Shown here one piece after another: positions 10,958 through 23,559 of a stretch of DNA of 52,946 nucleotides. The notes under the pieces are model-generated. The model made no database searches and was not told the DNA's origin. It was given only the letters and a program-made list of their open reading frames with translations. The DNA is taken from positions 1 through 52,946 of the forward strand of contig JBEWZL010000143.1 of the NCBI GenBank assembly GCA_045837725.1, written 5' to 3'. The DNA is from Vermamoeba vermiformis (lineage: Eukaryota; Tubulinea; Echinamoebida). A program made the translations under genes and the position numbers. Position 1 is the first letter of the stretch. The number at the start of each line of letters is the position of its first letter.

Positions 10958-11693
10958 TTAAGGGTGCTTCGGACCTTCGGTCTTGCTTGCTTTGCCGGTG
11001 TCTTGAGAAATCTTAGCCATTGTCTCGTTCAACGTGGTTTCGCCGGCCAAATCCGCCATCGAAAGAATGCCAACGAGTCTCTTATCGCGGTTCAAGACGG
11101 GACTGCGCAAGAATTGAATTAATTTACGTTTGAAACACTACTTTAAAGCAACTTACAGTCTTCTAATTTGTTTCTCGCCCATCATTTTCTTGACCTCGGC
11201 AATGTCTTGATCATCGAAGCAGTAAACGAGATCAGGAGTCATGGCTTGGCTGATCTTTGTACTCTTGGGGTCTAATATTATTAGAATAATCAGAATATGT
11301 CTCGATTTTTATCCAAGCTTGCTCGGATTTTTTACCTGCGCCGGTGGCAATGCATCTGACGACAATGTCTCTGTCAGTGACAGTTCCAACCAATCGATCG
11401 TCTTTTCCGATAGGTAAGAAGCCAGTATCAACATTTTTCATTTCCTTTGCAGCTTCCTAAATTCAAAAAAATTAAGGGCAAATTTTGAAAAAGTTTCAGA
11501 TTCGTTTTGTTCGTGATCTTACTTGGATAGTCATATCAGGGCTGATAATTTTGGCACCCTTAGTCATTACAGCCTGTACTTTTTGTTCGCGAGGCTTGCT
11601 GGTGAAAAGCGTAGCGATAGGAGCGGATGTAGCTCTGTTTGCTTTTGCTACGTGCACCGAGGTACGCTTAATGATGTTAGTCAGAGAGTTCAT
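10958..11693 (-). CDS. CBS-domain protein, probably mitochondrial, 4 exons, 183 aa
   Basis: Exons are 11693-11523, 11456-11336, 11271-11157 and 11102-10958 (552 nt). The first about 25 residues are basic and Ser/Thr-rich without acids (MNSLTNIIKRTSVHVAKANR), as in mitochondrial presequences. Two CBS repeats follow: the first ends GFLPIGKDDRLVGTVTDRDI, the second runs from AMTPDLVYCFDDQDI to RRLPVLNRDKRLVGILSMAD. Each has the GTVTDRDI/GILSMAD motif that contacts adenosine nucleotides in this family. The protein is all CBS pair plus a short polar tail, like small stand-alone nucleotide sensors. It is convergent with receptor kinase 1, with 81 bp between stops. Confidence 0.88.
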
Positions 11694-11942
11694 GTTGTAG
11701 TGCTAAATTTGTTTTTGTAATTAAAGTATACCAATGATGATCGACTTGCCAGACTTTTATGCTTTTTGTCGCGCGATCCATTTTTTACTCGGCAAAGGTT
11801 TAAACTTCACTTAGATTTGCTGAGAATTTTTAGATATAATCCAATAGGCAATGTTATTCGGATTTCTTATTGGTGATCGAAGGCACAAAAGTATTTCAAA
11901 CTTGCCAAGATTTGCTCGGATCGAGCTTCTATCGGATCAAGT

Positions 11943-14521
11943 TTATTTTTCTTCTTTCTTTTTACAAATTAATTTGTGCGTGGGCCAATCTTTTTTCTGG
12001 CAATCAGCAGAACAATAATAAACGGATTTGCATCGCGAACATAACTTGACGTTCTGGATGCTCTTACAAACATTACAAAACTTCACTTTAGGCAAATGCA
12101 ATTCTGCCATAGTCTCGCCAGGCATAGGTATGTTAAACGGATCCATATTTCCAAATTTGGAATTCATTTCTTCGGTTTCTTTGTCCAACTCTTTCAGCAA
12201 CGCAGGTCCATTTGCTTTTACCCATTCAATAGCGCTTTCATTATAGCCCCAGTACCTCTTAAAGTTCTTCAGGTAATATTGGGCTTCTGATTTATCTCCT
12301 TGCGGCTTTTTTCCGGTCTCAAATCGGATCGAGTAAGTCATCGGTCCTTCAGTGAACCGTTCTTTGCCCGCTAAGAAGTCGTAAACGCTTGGATTTTGAT
12401 CCAAAGCACTTTTTAAGGCTCGAATTGATGCAGGATTATCAGGACCCTAAATTTTAATGGTTTAGTTCATTTTGCAGATCCTCGAACAAAATGATCATTT
12501 GGATCAATAAAAAAGTGCGATATGACGCTGAATAAACATTTGGATCGCTACATGCTACGTAGATTTACATTAATTTCAAATTCAATTATAAAGATATTAA
12601 TGGCTTCTGAATATTAAAGTTTTTGTTTCCACGAAAGAAACGTACCTTGCTTAAATAAGTCAATAAAGCGGCAGACCAGAACCAAGTAGCACTCCATTCA
12701 TCAGGGTACATATGTAGTAATTGCAAGGCTCTATCGTACTCCTTAATCTCGAACATCAGATCCAGCGCGAAATATCGTACGGCCATGTGATCATCTGGAT
12801 CAAACTTTAGCAATAGCATGGCCATATCTAATGCTTCTTTAGTAGATTCTACTTCTTCTAGCTTCCATAAGGCATTGGCGAGGCCGTACAACGTTGGATA
12901 ATATTTTGGACTGGATTTAGGCGTGGATGCGACTTGTTTTCTGTAATATTCTACAGCCAATCCAATACGGTTCTTTTCTTTAGGAACAGGTGGTACATAT
13001 CCAGGCATCATTCCTAACTTTCGATCTTTCATTGCGATGAGACCTTTCGCCGGATACGAAAACTGAATCCACTTGATGCTGTTCTTTGAGCTTGCAGGTG
13101 TTTCATATTTGACTGTTAATGGATCGTAGTGATATACATCTGAATGCTTCAGCTTGTTTCTGATTACGTCCTAAATCATGGTTATTTCCTAATTTGGAAA
13201 ATGTACCGGATCTGCTACTTACATTCAAATACTTGAAGCAGAGATCAATTATTTCAATAACAAATAAATCCGGATGAGGTCGTGCATATGAAGTGAAATT
13301 AGGATACGTATTATCGCCTGGAGCTAATGGCAAATTCAATCGTTTGAGCGCCTGTCGATCTGGCTTCGACATCTCGTCTATATCTTGGAAAAAGAAGCTA
13401 ACGCAATCGCCTATGACATATTGTGAATATATGCTAATTTTGGTAATATTATTGGTTTGTTTTACCTTCAAAAAATGCTTTTTCGGCTTCGCCTAACAAC
13501 AGCTGCTCAAGATCTTTGACGGTTCCCCAAAGAGCCAATCCATAATCATATCCTCCATTGCCCATAACTTGAACGACTTTTTTAACAATTTTTCCGTCTT
13601 TAGCAGGGACTTCTATATCAAAAACATGATGGCTTGGCAAAAGAAACCAAGGTTGGTGTTCAAAGTACGTCTTTGCCGTTGAAAACCACTCGATTAAAAA
13701 CTCGTCGGTCATGCCAGGCGTGGTTGATAATGAAGGTTGAATTGGCTCTCGATTCGGTAAATTCAAATAAGTATCGTTTATGACCTAGAGATCAAATCCG
13801 GTCAGTAAATAATATTTCATTTGCAAGTAGCCTATATATGATACAAATATGCAAATAAATATTTTTAGATGCTATATTAGTATTAAAACAGATCGGCGAG
13901 TGTATTTTTGGGTCATCCAGGATCCGATCGGAAACTAAATATTTTCGGGATGGCTTAATCTTACCTTCGCTGCTTTTTTCGATCGTGTGGTGGATATTTT
14001 AAATGGAATTCGTAGAATTTGTAGCACTTTGACAAGGACGTCTCGATCTGATTGGTCGATATTCGTCGAGACTATTGTCAGCTTCGCTGGACGATATTTG
14101 ACTTGCGAACAAGCATTGACTAAGCTCGTAAGAATGACTGAATAGTTCACTGGTTTGTGCGATGTTGGATTAATAAGCCCATCTGGCTCTTCCTTGCCTG
14201 TCTAAAACAAAATGTTTCGTGATCCCAGTCGAAAATGAAAGAAATATTAATATATTAATATATTCAATTTTAAAACATAATTTAACGTATGAGACATGCA
14301 TATATTCAAGGTTTCAATAATTTGAAATTTTTTTTTGCATTTTTCGGTGGATCGCAAGAAACCAAGCGTGTACTTACTGTATCAGTAACAATAGTATGAA
14401 TTATCCATCCATCCGTTAATTTTCCTTCCATATTATCAATTGTTATCTCCCACTCGTACGGCTTGGAAGGGAAAGCCATGACGTGCTTCATGATTGTGTT
14501 AACACTTTTCTCTCCGGACAT
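11943..14521 (-). CDS. MYND zinc-finger protein with TPR-like middle, 6 exons, 638 aa
   Basis: Exons are 14521-14378, 14201-13965, 13784-13466, 13410-13223, 13170-12646 and 12446-11943 (1917 nt). The N-terminal 300 residues hold a domain with [18 protein letters not shown], resembling plant and bacterial proteins of unknown function of the DUF6930 kind. The middle ([40 protein letters not shown]) reads as TPR-like helical pairs. The C-terminus is a clear MYND finger: [26 protein letters not shown], with all seven Cys and the His in place. MYND fingers bind proline-rich partners. No enzyme motif is visible. Its start faces the first protease gene across a 503-bp spacer. Confidence 0.85.
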
Positions 14522-15024
14522 TGTGAAGGCTGATCACATATAGTGTTTAAATGTTGTACGGATAATAGACTGTTTGTAATTAAAGAAACAATCACGAGCA
14601 AAAAATAAGCTCGAGAGATTTTCGCGCACTTTTTATTAGTACCAACAGTCCCGACACACAAGTGAACTGTGCTTCTTCGCTATTAACTAATATAACTTGA
14701 TAAAGTGACCTTAATCAAGGTACGTGCCAATTTGCAACTGAGATGCGCACCTCGATCGACTTTCAGAGGCCATCTGGCTTGCGATAAACTCAAATTTAAT
14801 TAAAATTATTATGCACAAAATATTTTAAATTATCGGACCGATAAAGCCGAGATTTTGTTGGATGTTGCAAATCTTCACATCCTGCCAGTTTTAATCGAAA
14901 TATCTTTAAATGTTTTGCGTTCTTATTAGTGAGTAAGGATTGTATGGGGTTATGCCCATACGTGCAATCTTTTTATTTAAATTGACCTGTCAAAACAACA
15001 TTCACATTATTTTTGAGAACCAAC
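14522..15024. promoter_or_regulatory. Divergent intergenic region between MYND gene and protease 1
   Basis: This 503-bp spacer lies between two start codons pointing outward and so should contain two promoters. It is AT-rich, with a run GTACCAACAGTCCCGAC in the middle, and no credible exon. No known motif was identified. Confidence 0.4.
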
Positions 15025-17088
15025 ATGGCACAGGCACAATATAACCGTAAAACGGCCAATTTATTATTATATTCGATTGTTGTTATCATCATTTTGGCTT
15101 ACATCGTTGAAGCCAAACGAATTTACATCGAGCCACATCCTTCGAGTTCAAAAAGATCCGCGGATATTGCGAGCAGAGTTGGCAAAATCAAGCGAGAATT
15201 TCCTGAACTTGGTGGCTACGTAGTGGAGGTAAGAAATCAGCCATGTCTTTGTTTGCTATCCAAGTGTCAATGAATGGAAATTATGAACTATAATTGTCGG
15301 CATTGGATCCAATAATATATTACATTGGACTAATTGTTATTAATATACATAAGGTACCAGATAACTACTCAGTGGAGATACTGCGTCAAGATTCTAGCTT
15401 CGCTTTCGTAGATGAAATTCCGAGAGGTGCGTACACGAACTAATCAAGTCCTTATCAGTGTATTGATTCAAAATTATATAGCTTACGTCGGAGTGACGCC
15501 CGATGATACGTATTTCTCGGATATGTGGCACATGACCAAACTACAAATGATACAAGTTTGGGATCTGATTCCGTGGTCCCAAACAAAGACGGCTAATATA
15601 GTAAGTTTATAATAGTTCGTTAATATGGTGGTGCTTATGTTTAATAACTTATTTCATAGTCCGTTGGTATTTGCGACACCGGATTTGACTTCACGCACGA
15701 GGATGTTGACGGGACAAGAGTAATTTGGCAATGGGACTACTACGAGGACGATAATAACGTGCAAGATGATAGCTCCACTGGTCATGGTATTGCTATAGTT
15801 CTAAGCTTGAGGTCTTTTTTCTAACGTACAAAAAACGTCATTAGGTGTACACGTGAGCGGTATCATTGCGGCAGTTACAAACAACAATCTAGGTAAGTTT
15901 GAGCTACAGATGTAGTGCTAATTCGTAGTGCTCTAAGCCTCCTTATAGGTGTATCAGGCCTATCTTATGGAGTTAACTTGATGATCGGCAAATTATGGGG
16001 CAACAACTCGACTGACGGAGGTAGTTATGACCTGTTGATGTCTTGCATGACCGATTTAGCGAGTGCTGGTGCTCGCATCATCAATCTGAGCCTAGGTGTA
16101 AGTATTTACATAGGTCTTATTATTGAAATGCATCATGCTTACAGTTTTTAGGGAACGACGGCTTGGCAACCTTTGGAACAATTGATTAATAACTTGTACA
16201 ACAAAGGTAAGCGTAAAAGTATTCCGAATTTATATTACTGGCGTATACTTATGGATATTTAGGTGTTTTAATTAACTCGTGTGCTGGCAATAGTTATCTG
16301 GATGGCAATCCAACTATTTATCCAGCTGCGTATACGAATACATTTGCCGTTACAAACATTGATGCGAACGACAGTAGATACGAAGCATCTAATACTGGTA
16401 GTTATATCGATATTGCTGCGCCAGGTACGGGTTTAAATTAATTTCGTATAAATTACTTAACTCGGGTTGGACAAGGATCAAATATCCTGAGTACCGTGCG
16501 TGGCGGCTATGCATATTGGTATGGATGCTCAATGGCCACACCAGTCGTTAGTGGCCTATCTGCGCTCATGCTCAGCGTCAAGCCGGATTTAACAGCTCAA
16601 GAATTGATGGATCTGTTCTCTAGCACCGCTGTTGATCTTGGAGACGTTGGAAAGGTAATAACAATGATTAATTATTTGCCAATTTGAAGCAAATATCTGA
16701 CCAAGAGTTCAGGATACGACTTTTGGGTACGGTCGCATTGATCCGTTAGCAGCAGCGCAAAGTAAGTAGCTTTTGGCTTGCAAACATAACTAATGACATA
16801 AACAGAGCTTTTGAACGTTACTGAAATTGCAGCTTCGAGTCCTAGTGGTTCTACTCCAAGTAAGCTTCGTGGATTATAATCCATCGAAAATTGATCTGAC
16901 TTCCTAATTTAGCCACAACTGTAGCATCACCTGCTGCATCTCCTGTAACACCAAAGACAATCGTTAGTCCTACTACACGAACAACCTCTCCTGTGAAAGC
17001 AACCAACACGGTTTCAACTGCTCCGAAACTGATCCCATTCATTGGATTTGCAAGCGCTATCGTAACTTGGGCCTCTCTGTTCTGGTAA
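15025..17088 (+). CDS. Proteinase-K-like subtilase 1 with anchor-like tail, 12 exons, 464 aa
   Basis: Exons are 15025-15228, 15354-15426, 15482-15600, 15660-15786, 15845-15892, 15949-16097, 16152-16206, 16263-16424, 16476-16654, 16713-16761, 16806-16859 and 16913-17088 (1395 nt). An N-terminal signal segment (IVVIIILAYIVEA) precedes an I9-type inhibitor propeptide. The catalytic residues are near Asp138 (GICDTGF), His174 (GHGVHVSG), oxyanion Asn268 (SCAGN) and Ser331 (GCSMATP); spacing matches proteinase K. Cys replaces the usual Thr before the Ser. After the catalytic domain come a Thr/Pro-rich stalk and a C-terminal hydrophobic tail (IPFIGFASAIVTWASLFW), typical of GPI anchoring. It is therefore likely a surface or secreted serine protease. 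The next paralogue starts 162 bp downstream on the same strand. Confidence 0.88.
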
Positions 17089-17250
17089 CCATAAATCGAC
17101 ATTTATTTCATTTGATTATTTTATTGAGCGATCACCTGCGTTACTTAGAAAGTAATCCACACAGTTTTTATACCCGATCCAAATTTGGAAATATTTCTGC
17201 TACAAAAGACTGCGAAAAAGAAATATTTGTTGTACTATTCGGCCGAGAAC

Positions 17251-19354
17251 ATGGCCACAAATCATAGGATTTTTTTTGCATTAATTGTGGCTCTGTTGCT
17301 CGTTGCCGAAGCAAAAAGAATTTATGTCAAGCCGCATCCATCTACTGGATCTAAGCGGTCGACAGAACTTCTCAGCCAAATTGGAAGAATACACAGGTCA
17401 TTTCCAGAAGTAAACGGCTTCGTATTAGAGGTAAAACCAACTCTGATCGCAAAAAAGATTTTGGATCAAACGAATTCTTTTTTTATGCATTTTAATCAAG
17501 TTATTAATAACATCAATAATTAGGTACCCGATAATATGCCTATTGAAAATATTAGAAAGCACGCTGAATTAATTTTTGTGGATGAGATCCCAAATGGTAC
17601 GAGATAAATTAATTACTTCAATATTAATTCCGACTTTAGTTATGACTGGTAGAGTAATGGATGTTCCCAATGATCCTAAATTGCCAGATATGTGGCACCT
17701 TGCTAAGTTGCGGATGGCAGAAGTTTGGGATCTAATTCCCTGGGACTTAACTAGCCTAGAAAATATCGTAAGTATAATAAATTAGCAATTAAAGTTCTAA
17801 AACTTGCAGACGGTTGCTATTTGCGACACGGGATTTGATTTTACGCATCCGGATCTGGATTCATCGCGAGTAGTTTGGCAATGGGACTACGCTGAGAACG
17901 ATGCAAATACGCAAGATGATAGTACGAATGGACATGGTACGTGATATATATACTTAAAATGAAAGATACATAGCTAATTAAACGATTTAGGAGTTCATGT
18001 TGCTGGCACGATCTCAGCCATTACGAACAATTCCATTGGTAAGTTCAAAAGCACTAAATTCCAAATATATATTAATTAAATGCTTATTTAGGCGTTGCTG
18101 GAGTATCCTACGGAGTTTCATTAATGATTGGCAAAATGTGGGATAGCAACGGAGGCGGTGGTTACGAGAAGTTGATGGCCTGTATGCTCGACTCTGCAAA
18201 TAACGGCGCTCGCATTATATCATTAAGCGTGGGGGTAAGTACCGGTACTAAAAAATGAGAGTATTATTATATGCATACTAAGTGAGATCCATAGGGCACA
18301 ATGGACTGGGATCCGTTGAGAGAAACAATGGAGTACTTGTACGAGAAAGGTAACGATATTAATTTGCACGTGACTGCCATTCAATTTGTTCCATTTTTAC
18401 TAATTTGGAATGCTATTTTAGGAGTTTTTGTTTCGGCTTGTGCCGGAAACGATCACGAGCAAGGAAACAATCCTTGGTATCCAGCTGCATATAACACCAC
18501 TTTTGCTGTCACAAACATCGATCAAAACGATGCGCGATTTTATGCCTCGAATACCGGAGACTATATTGACATCGCTGCTCCAGGTAAGAATTGGATCTAA
18601 AATTTCAATCTTTGTGCCAGGCATCCATATTTTGTAGATAACCCCGTTATTTAATAACATTTATACCATATGAATATAGCGATTTATTGTTAATAAGACC
18701 AAGCATCAATACTCCGCATATTTGCAAATTCTAATCAGCGTTATTTCAGGATCTAGTATCTGGAGTACGGTGAGAAACAGTGACTACGACGCGTGGTACG
18801 GCTGTTCAATGGCTACACCTGTCGTGAGTGGTTTAGCGGCCTTGATGTTGAGTGTCAAACCCGAATTGAAACCACGCGAGATAATGGATCTGTTCGCGAG
18901 CACTGCTGTTGATCTTGGCGAGCCTGGCAAGGTAAATTGATAATACATCTTTAATATATGAATATAGAGACTAATAAGGGCGGCTTAGGATTCGACATTT
19001 GGTTACGGACGAATTGATCCGTTAGCTGCAGCGAGAAGTAAGTCAGACTCCACTATAATTACTCACAATATGAGACATTGCAAAAATTCTAACAGTATAT
19101 TTACTATGATAGAATTGTTGAATATCGTTAATATTCCTACTGGTAAGTGCAAGTCGTTCCGATCGACGAAAGTGGATCTAACACGTTGCTAATTCCGTTA
19201 CTAATTAGACTTGGGTTTTGTGGTGCCTACTAGTAATAATAATATGATAGCTCCTGTTACGCCCAACGATTCAAACTTGCATTCGGGTGGCGTGAAGTTG
19301 TCGCTGCGTTACCTCAGTGCAGTTGCGTTGATTCCTGTATTATATTTAATGTGA
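17251..19354 (+). CDS. Proteinase-K-like subtilase 2 with anchor-like tail, 12 exons, 440 aa
   Basis: Exons are 17251-17430, 17524-17596, 17640-17767, 17810-17936, 17991-18038, 18092-18234, 18295-18349, 18422-18583, 18750-18931, 18989-19037, 19113-19142 and 19209-19354 (1323 nt). Every intron position matches protease 1, showing tandem duplication. It has a signal peptide (FFALIVALLLVAEA) and an I9-like propeptide. Catalytic Asp is near 133 (AICDTGFDF), His near 169 (GHGVHVAG), Asn near 261 (SACAGND) and Ser near 325 (GCSMATP). The Ser/Thr stalk is shorter than in protease 1, and the C-terminus (VALIPVLYLM) again ends in a hydrophobic, GPI-like stretch. Confidence 0.88.
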
Positions 19355-20243
19355 GGTAACAACTAAATTGTAAATAATTGCGGATTTTCAACGACGTAGA
19401 GTGTATAATTAAACCCGAAATCAACACTGACAACAGAACGCATCCGATCCAATCTAACGGAGAGAAAATAAGCGATGACTGAAAAACATTTAAATGTCGC
19501 CAAGTCAAAGCTCACGCTTCGAAATCCTATCGACAGTCATATCACGTGCATCAACGAGTTTAATGCTTTTGCAGTTGCCTGCGCTCTGGTACGTTCGCTG
19601 TCGCATTTACCTTTCGAAACTTTTTGACATTTTGACACTTAAGAAAGAACACGAGCCAAGAACAATCAGCTTCATCGATAGACGAGATTTATTGATCTAC
19701 CTCTCTGTTTCGGTTGCAACCACTCCAAATTTTAAACTATGCAGCATATTTTAAGTTGCGAAATTGGTCGGAATAGTGCACTTTGTGGCTACTTTGCTCC
19801 ATGTGTCGGTCGTCATTTCCCAGATGTTCAACGCCAAAAAGATTCCAGTTTTGAGGTGGTTTTGCCTCACGGTCACTTGTGAATTTCATTCCTATTTTTC
19901 TTTTGTTTTGAGTTGTCGAAGTGCAAGAAGCTCTGTACCTTTGTGACTCTCTTTCGCGCCAATAAGATCGCAATTTTTGAAAATTAATAAATCATAACCG
20001 GAATCCTTCCAGGATTTTGATTCGTCCATCGAAACGCAAGACCACACCAGGAGTAGTAATAATAATAACCTACCTGGTATTTAGTCAAAAATTATCTATG
20101 ATTATGAAACAAGTAAGTGCCACATTAGAGCAACCGGATAACATCCGAAATAAGATTTTTTCTATAACCGATTCTCTTGGCTTATTACTTTTTAAGCAGT
20201 AATAAAACTTATCAATTGATTATTTTTGCAACAGGACCGATAA
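19355..20243. other. Spacer between protease 2 and receptor kinase 2
   Basis: About 890 bp. It must hold the receptor promoter and the protease 3' end. A possible small gene on the plus strand starts at 19475 (listed separately). The rest is AT-rich with no other supported feature. Confidence 0.4.
19475..19970 (+). CDS. Possible small gene of unknown function (low confidence)
   Basis: An ATG at 19475 opens a 38-codon exon (MTEKHLNVAKSK to FAVACAL) ending at 19588 with a GTACGT donor. A 55-nt intron ends at 19643, and the next exon continues in phase with KEHEPRTISFIDRRDLLIYL. The downstream structure is uncertain; a further short intron could lead to HILSCEIGRNSALCGYF. The phase-consistent splice and balanced amino-acid use favour a real gene, but I do not recognise the protein and no paralogue lies in the window. 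It could equally be noise in receptor upstream DNA. Confidence 0.3.
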
Positions 20244-23200
20244 ATGGCACATCCAATAATCCTAACGCTCTTGGCATTTACTCTGTGCCTTACAATTACC
20301 CGTAGCACTCTTGTGATTAAAAAAGAGCGCTTCTCTGCACCACGTGACGCAGTAGGAGCGATCCGAGTTGCAGATCAATTTTATTTTGCTGGTGGCTTCG
20401 AGTTCAACGATTATATTCCCACAAATATCGTCGAAATATACAATCTAACATCAGGCGAATGGGAAGAGCCGATTTTCTTGGAAGAGCCTCGCGGACTCAT
20501 CTCCACAGCTGTCATCGGTCAAAATATTTATTTTGTTGGCGGAACTCAATTCCCAAATTCATGTGCAATGCTTTACAACTCGTCTTTACATCAATACGAA
20601 GACATTGGATGTGGACCAACAGTTCGGACGCCAATTCAAGTCTCGAATCACAACTCAACAGTGACAGTTCTCGGAGCGTTCTCCGCTGACTTCTTCAACT
20701 CTTCGAAGCAATGGGACTACATACCAACTCTAACATCATGGATGCAAGGAATCAGTGGAGGCATTAAGCTCGTTTATGAAAACTTGATCGTTGGCATTGG
20801 CGGTGTCAACACAACTACACTTCAGCCACTGTACGCTGCTTGGATCTACGACACGTATACACACAACTTGACAGTATTCAACAGCGTCACCACGGCAAGC
20901 AGTTTCAGTTCGACTTTTGGCTTCACTGTAGCGCATGGTAGACTTGTCGCGTACTCGTCTGACAGGTACTTTGTGCATCAGTTTGGCACGGATGAATGGC
21001 ACGAAGTTCTCCTCGACAGTCCAACGCAGGCAGTAGTACTCAGTGACGTGGCATTCGTGTTCAATATAACCGGATACAGCATTTTTGATTGGAGCACCAA
21101 CGTCGCCAACTGGACGGCAAGAATAACTCAGAGAGCACTGTTCTGGGACAATCAAATAGTGATTGTCCATGATATATATGTGCTTGATATCTACGAAGCT
21201 GGCTCTTGGAGTTCAATCGTCGTAACTGCAGAGATTATTAAGGCGTATCGTTGGTTCGACAAGTACATCTTTTACAATCCAGCAGACGATCTGCGTGTCT
21301 ACGACTCGAAGTCAAGATCAATCTCAACAATACCAAACACAATATCTGTGACTTGGGATTCAATCGTATCAATAGATCCAAGCACATTAGTTCTATTCGC
21401 CAACGGCAACGCGCAGATTTACAACGCGGAAACTCAGCAAATGTCAGAAGCAATTCTTGTCAATTTCATCGGCGATTTTGCGATTGGAACAGATGTCATC
21501 AGTTTGGGTAGCAGAGTATTGTGGTTCAACTTCACTCAAGTGGTTAACCTGCCTTTTTCATCGGTGAGCGTAGTTTCAGAAGATGGTTCAGCTATTGTTC
21601 AACTCAAAACTTCCTTGCGCTACCAAAAGATCAATGTATACAATTACGTGACAAAAACGTGGCTGCCAAGCATAGAAGTACCGTTCAATAATGTTCGGAC
21701 AGCTTTCTCTCCAGTGATGGTCATTGATGACGTGCTCATTGCATTGCTGGGAAAGTACACGTATCGATACAACACCACAAGCGGAGAATTGCTCCAAGTT
21801 CCTGACGGCCCAATGCCCACCTACTTCACCGATAATACAGTGCCCGTGGTTGATGGTGTGGGCTATGTACCGGCCCTCGTAGTTTCCTTAATCTATCGAG
21901 TCAATTCAACTTCTGTCGAACGTGTTCCACAACCAGGCGAAGATTCAACATGGCAGTTTGTGACTAAAGATAATGTCATGCATATTTCAACGATTAGATC
22001 GCAATTCATGAAGATTTACACGTACGACATCAATGCTGGAACCATGGACACTTATGCGTTACCAAAGCCTCAAGACAAGTTATCAATTGCAATCGTTGAC
22101 AGTACTCTGGTGGCATTGGGCAGCGACGGACTGGCATACGCGGTGAATCTGAACGACAAATCAATCTGGTACACAGTGCCGTTCCAATATGGCTTCGTTT
22201 CAACAATATCAACAGGATTGCACGATAGGACAGTCATGGTGGCAGGAGGAAAGCACTATCAACTTGGACATTACACAGACGAGATATTGTTCCTCAACGC
22301 ATCCGTTATCCTCGAGTCTGATGTCATCGTTGATCTCACACCTCATGCGTCGAACAATGACACAACTCCGAACAACAGCCAAGCACTGACTGACGGAGAG
22401 CTCGCAGCAGCAATTGTAGTGCCTGTAGTCGTTATCATTGGAGGTGTCATAGCGCTCATAGTTCTATTGGTCAAGAGAAGGCGCAGCAACAAGAAGAAAG
22501 GCTCATCAAGCACTGTTGGATTGGAGGCACGATATGGAGCATGGTTCACTCCGTTCGATCAAATCACTTTCAGAGAGCAGCTCGGTCAAGGAGCATCAGG
22601 TCAAGTATTCAAAGGCACTTGGAAGAACACAACAGTTGCACTCAAAGTGAGCATGACTCAAGCAAACACGAGTGTCATCGCTGAACTCGAACTCATGATG
22701 CAACTCAGACCTCATCCGAATGTTGTTCAGCTGCTTGGCTTTAGTGTGCATCCAGAGACAGACAGCATCATTTTGATCATCGAGTTCTGTGAAGGTGGAT
22801 CGCTCGATGCCAAGTTGTACGACAACCAAGATGACATATCACTTCAAACACAAGTTCAATGGCTCACAGGCATCGCCAAAGGACTCAGTCACTTACATTC
22901 GAACAACATCGTGCACAGAGATGTTGCTGCAAGGAACATCTTGCTTGATAGAAACGAACCAAAACTGACTGACTTTGGCATGTCGCGACTCGTTGATGAT
23001 CAGAAACAACATGGAACAACGAAGTCAGAACTTGGACCAATCAGATGGATGTCACCGGAGTCGTTGAAGAACAAAGAGTACTCCACAAAGTCTGGTAATT
23101 TGACACTTTGACATGTAGCGATGGCGCATCATAACTGAATACGTTTTAACAGATATTTGGTCATTTGGTATTCTGATGTACGAAGTGATTGCACGACAAG

Positions 23201-23394
23201 AGCCTCACAACGAAGCAGATCCAATCGAGATTGGACGCCTGATCAGAGACTCAGGTTTGACACCTGTCATTCCATCGTCGTGTCATCCTCAACTCGCTGA
23301 TGTCATGAAACAATGCTGGCAGATGTCACCGCAATCAAGACCAAAGATTGAATCAATCATTGAGTGTTTGGAATCACTACAAGCTACAATTTAA
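20244..23394 (+). CDS. Kelch-ectodomain receptor tyrosine kinase 2, 2 exons, 1030 aa
   Basis: Exons are 20244-23094 and 23153-23394 (3093 nt), split in phase 1 just before DIWSFG. It has a signal peptide (IILTLLAFTLCLTITRS) and an ectodomain of about 700 residues with kelch-like strands (FYFAGGFEFN, NIVEIYN, YFVGGTQF) and many Asn-X-Ser/Thr sites. A transmembrane helix lies near 720-745 (LAAAIVVPVVVIIGGVIALI) followed by KRRR. The kinase starts near 774: GQGASGQV, VALKV, HRDVAARN (about 891) and DFGMSR. The HRDxAARN and IRWMSPES motifs are tyrosine-kinase type. The activation loop between DFG and the P+1 motif has no Tyr. It is presumably a surface receptor sensing an unknown ligand. Kinase DNA is nearly identical to receptor 1 while the ectodomain differs more. 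Confidence 0.88.
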
Positions 23395-23404
23395 CTGTAC
23401 ATAC

Positions 23405-23473
23405 AAGCAAGAAAAAAATTATAACAGTGTGTCGTTGTGAGCGAATATTTATTCTACGGTACCATCGACTGGC
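23405..23473 (+). repeat. 3' flank shared with receptor kinase 4
   Basis: Ten bases after the receptor 2 stop, about 69 bp (AAATTATAACAGTG through TACCATCGACTGGCC) match, on the opposite strand, the sequence at 52569-52633 just past the receptor 4 stop. The shared 3' UTR shows that both genes come from one duplicated segment. Confidence 0.75.
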
Positions 23474-23559
23474 CATTTTCGTAGTTCAACCAAGGTCAGC
23501 TTATTTGTACAATACTACGCTTCAATCAAATACATTATATACAATAGGCTTAAGTGAGG

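Noticed and set aside
19737-19973. Minus-strand frame of 78 codons
   Set aside because: Composition is poor and it is antisense to the weak plus-strand candidate at 19475; no support.
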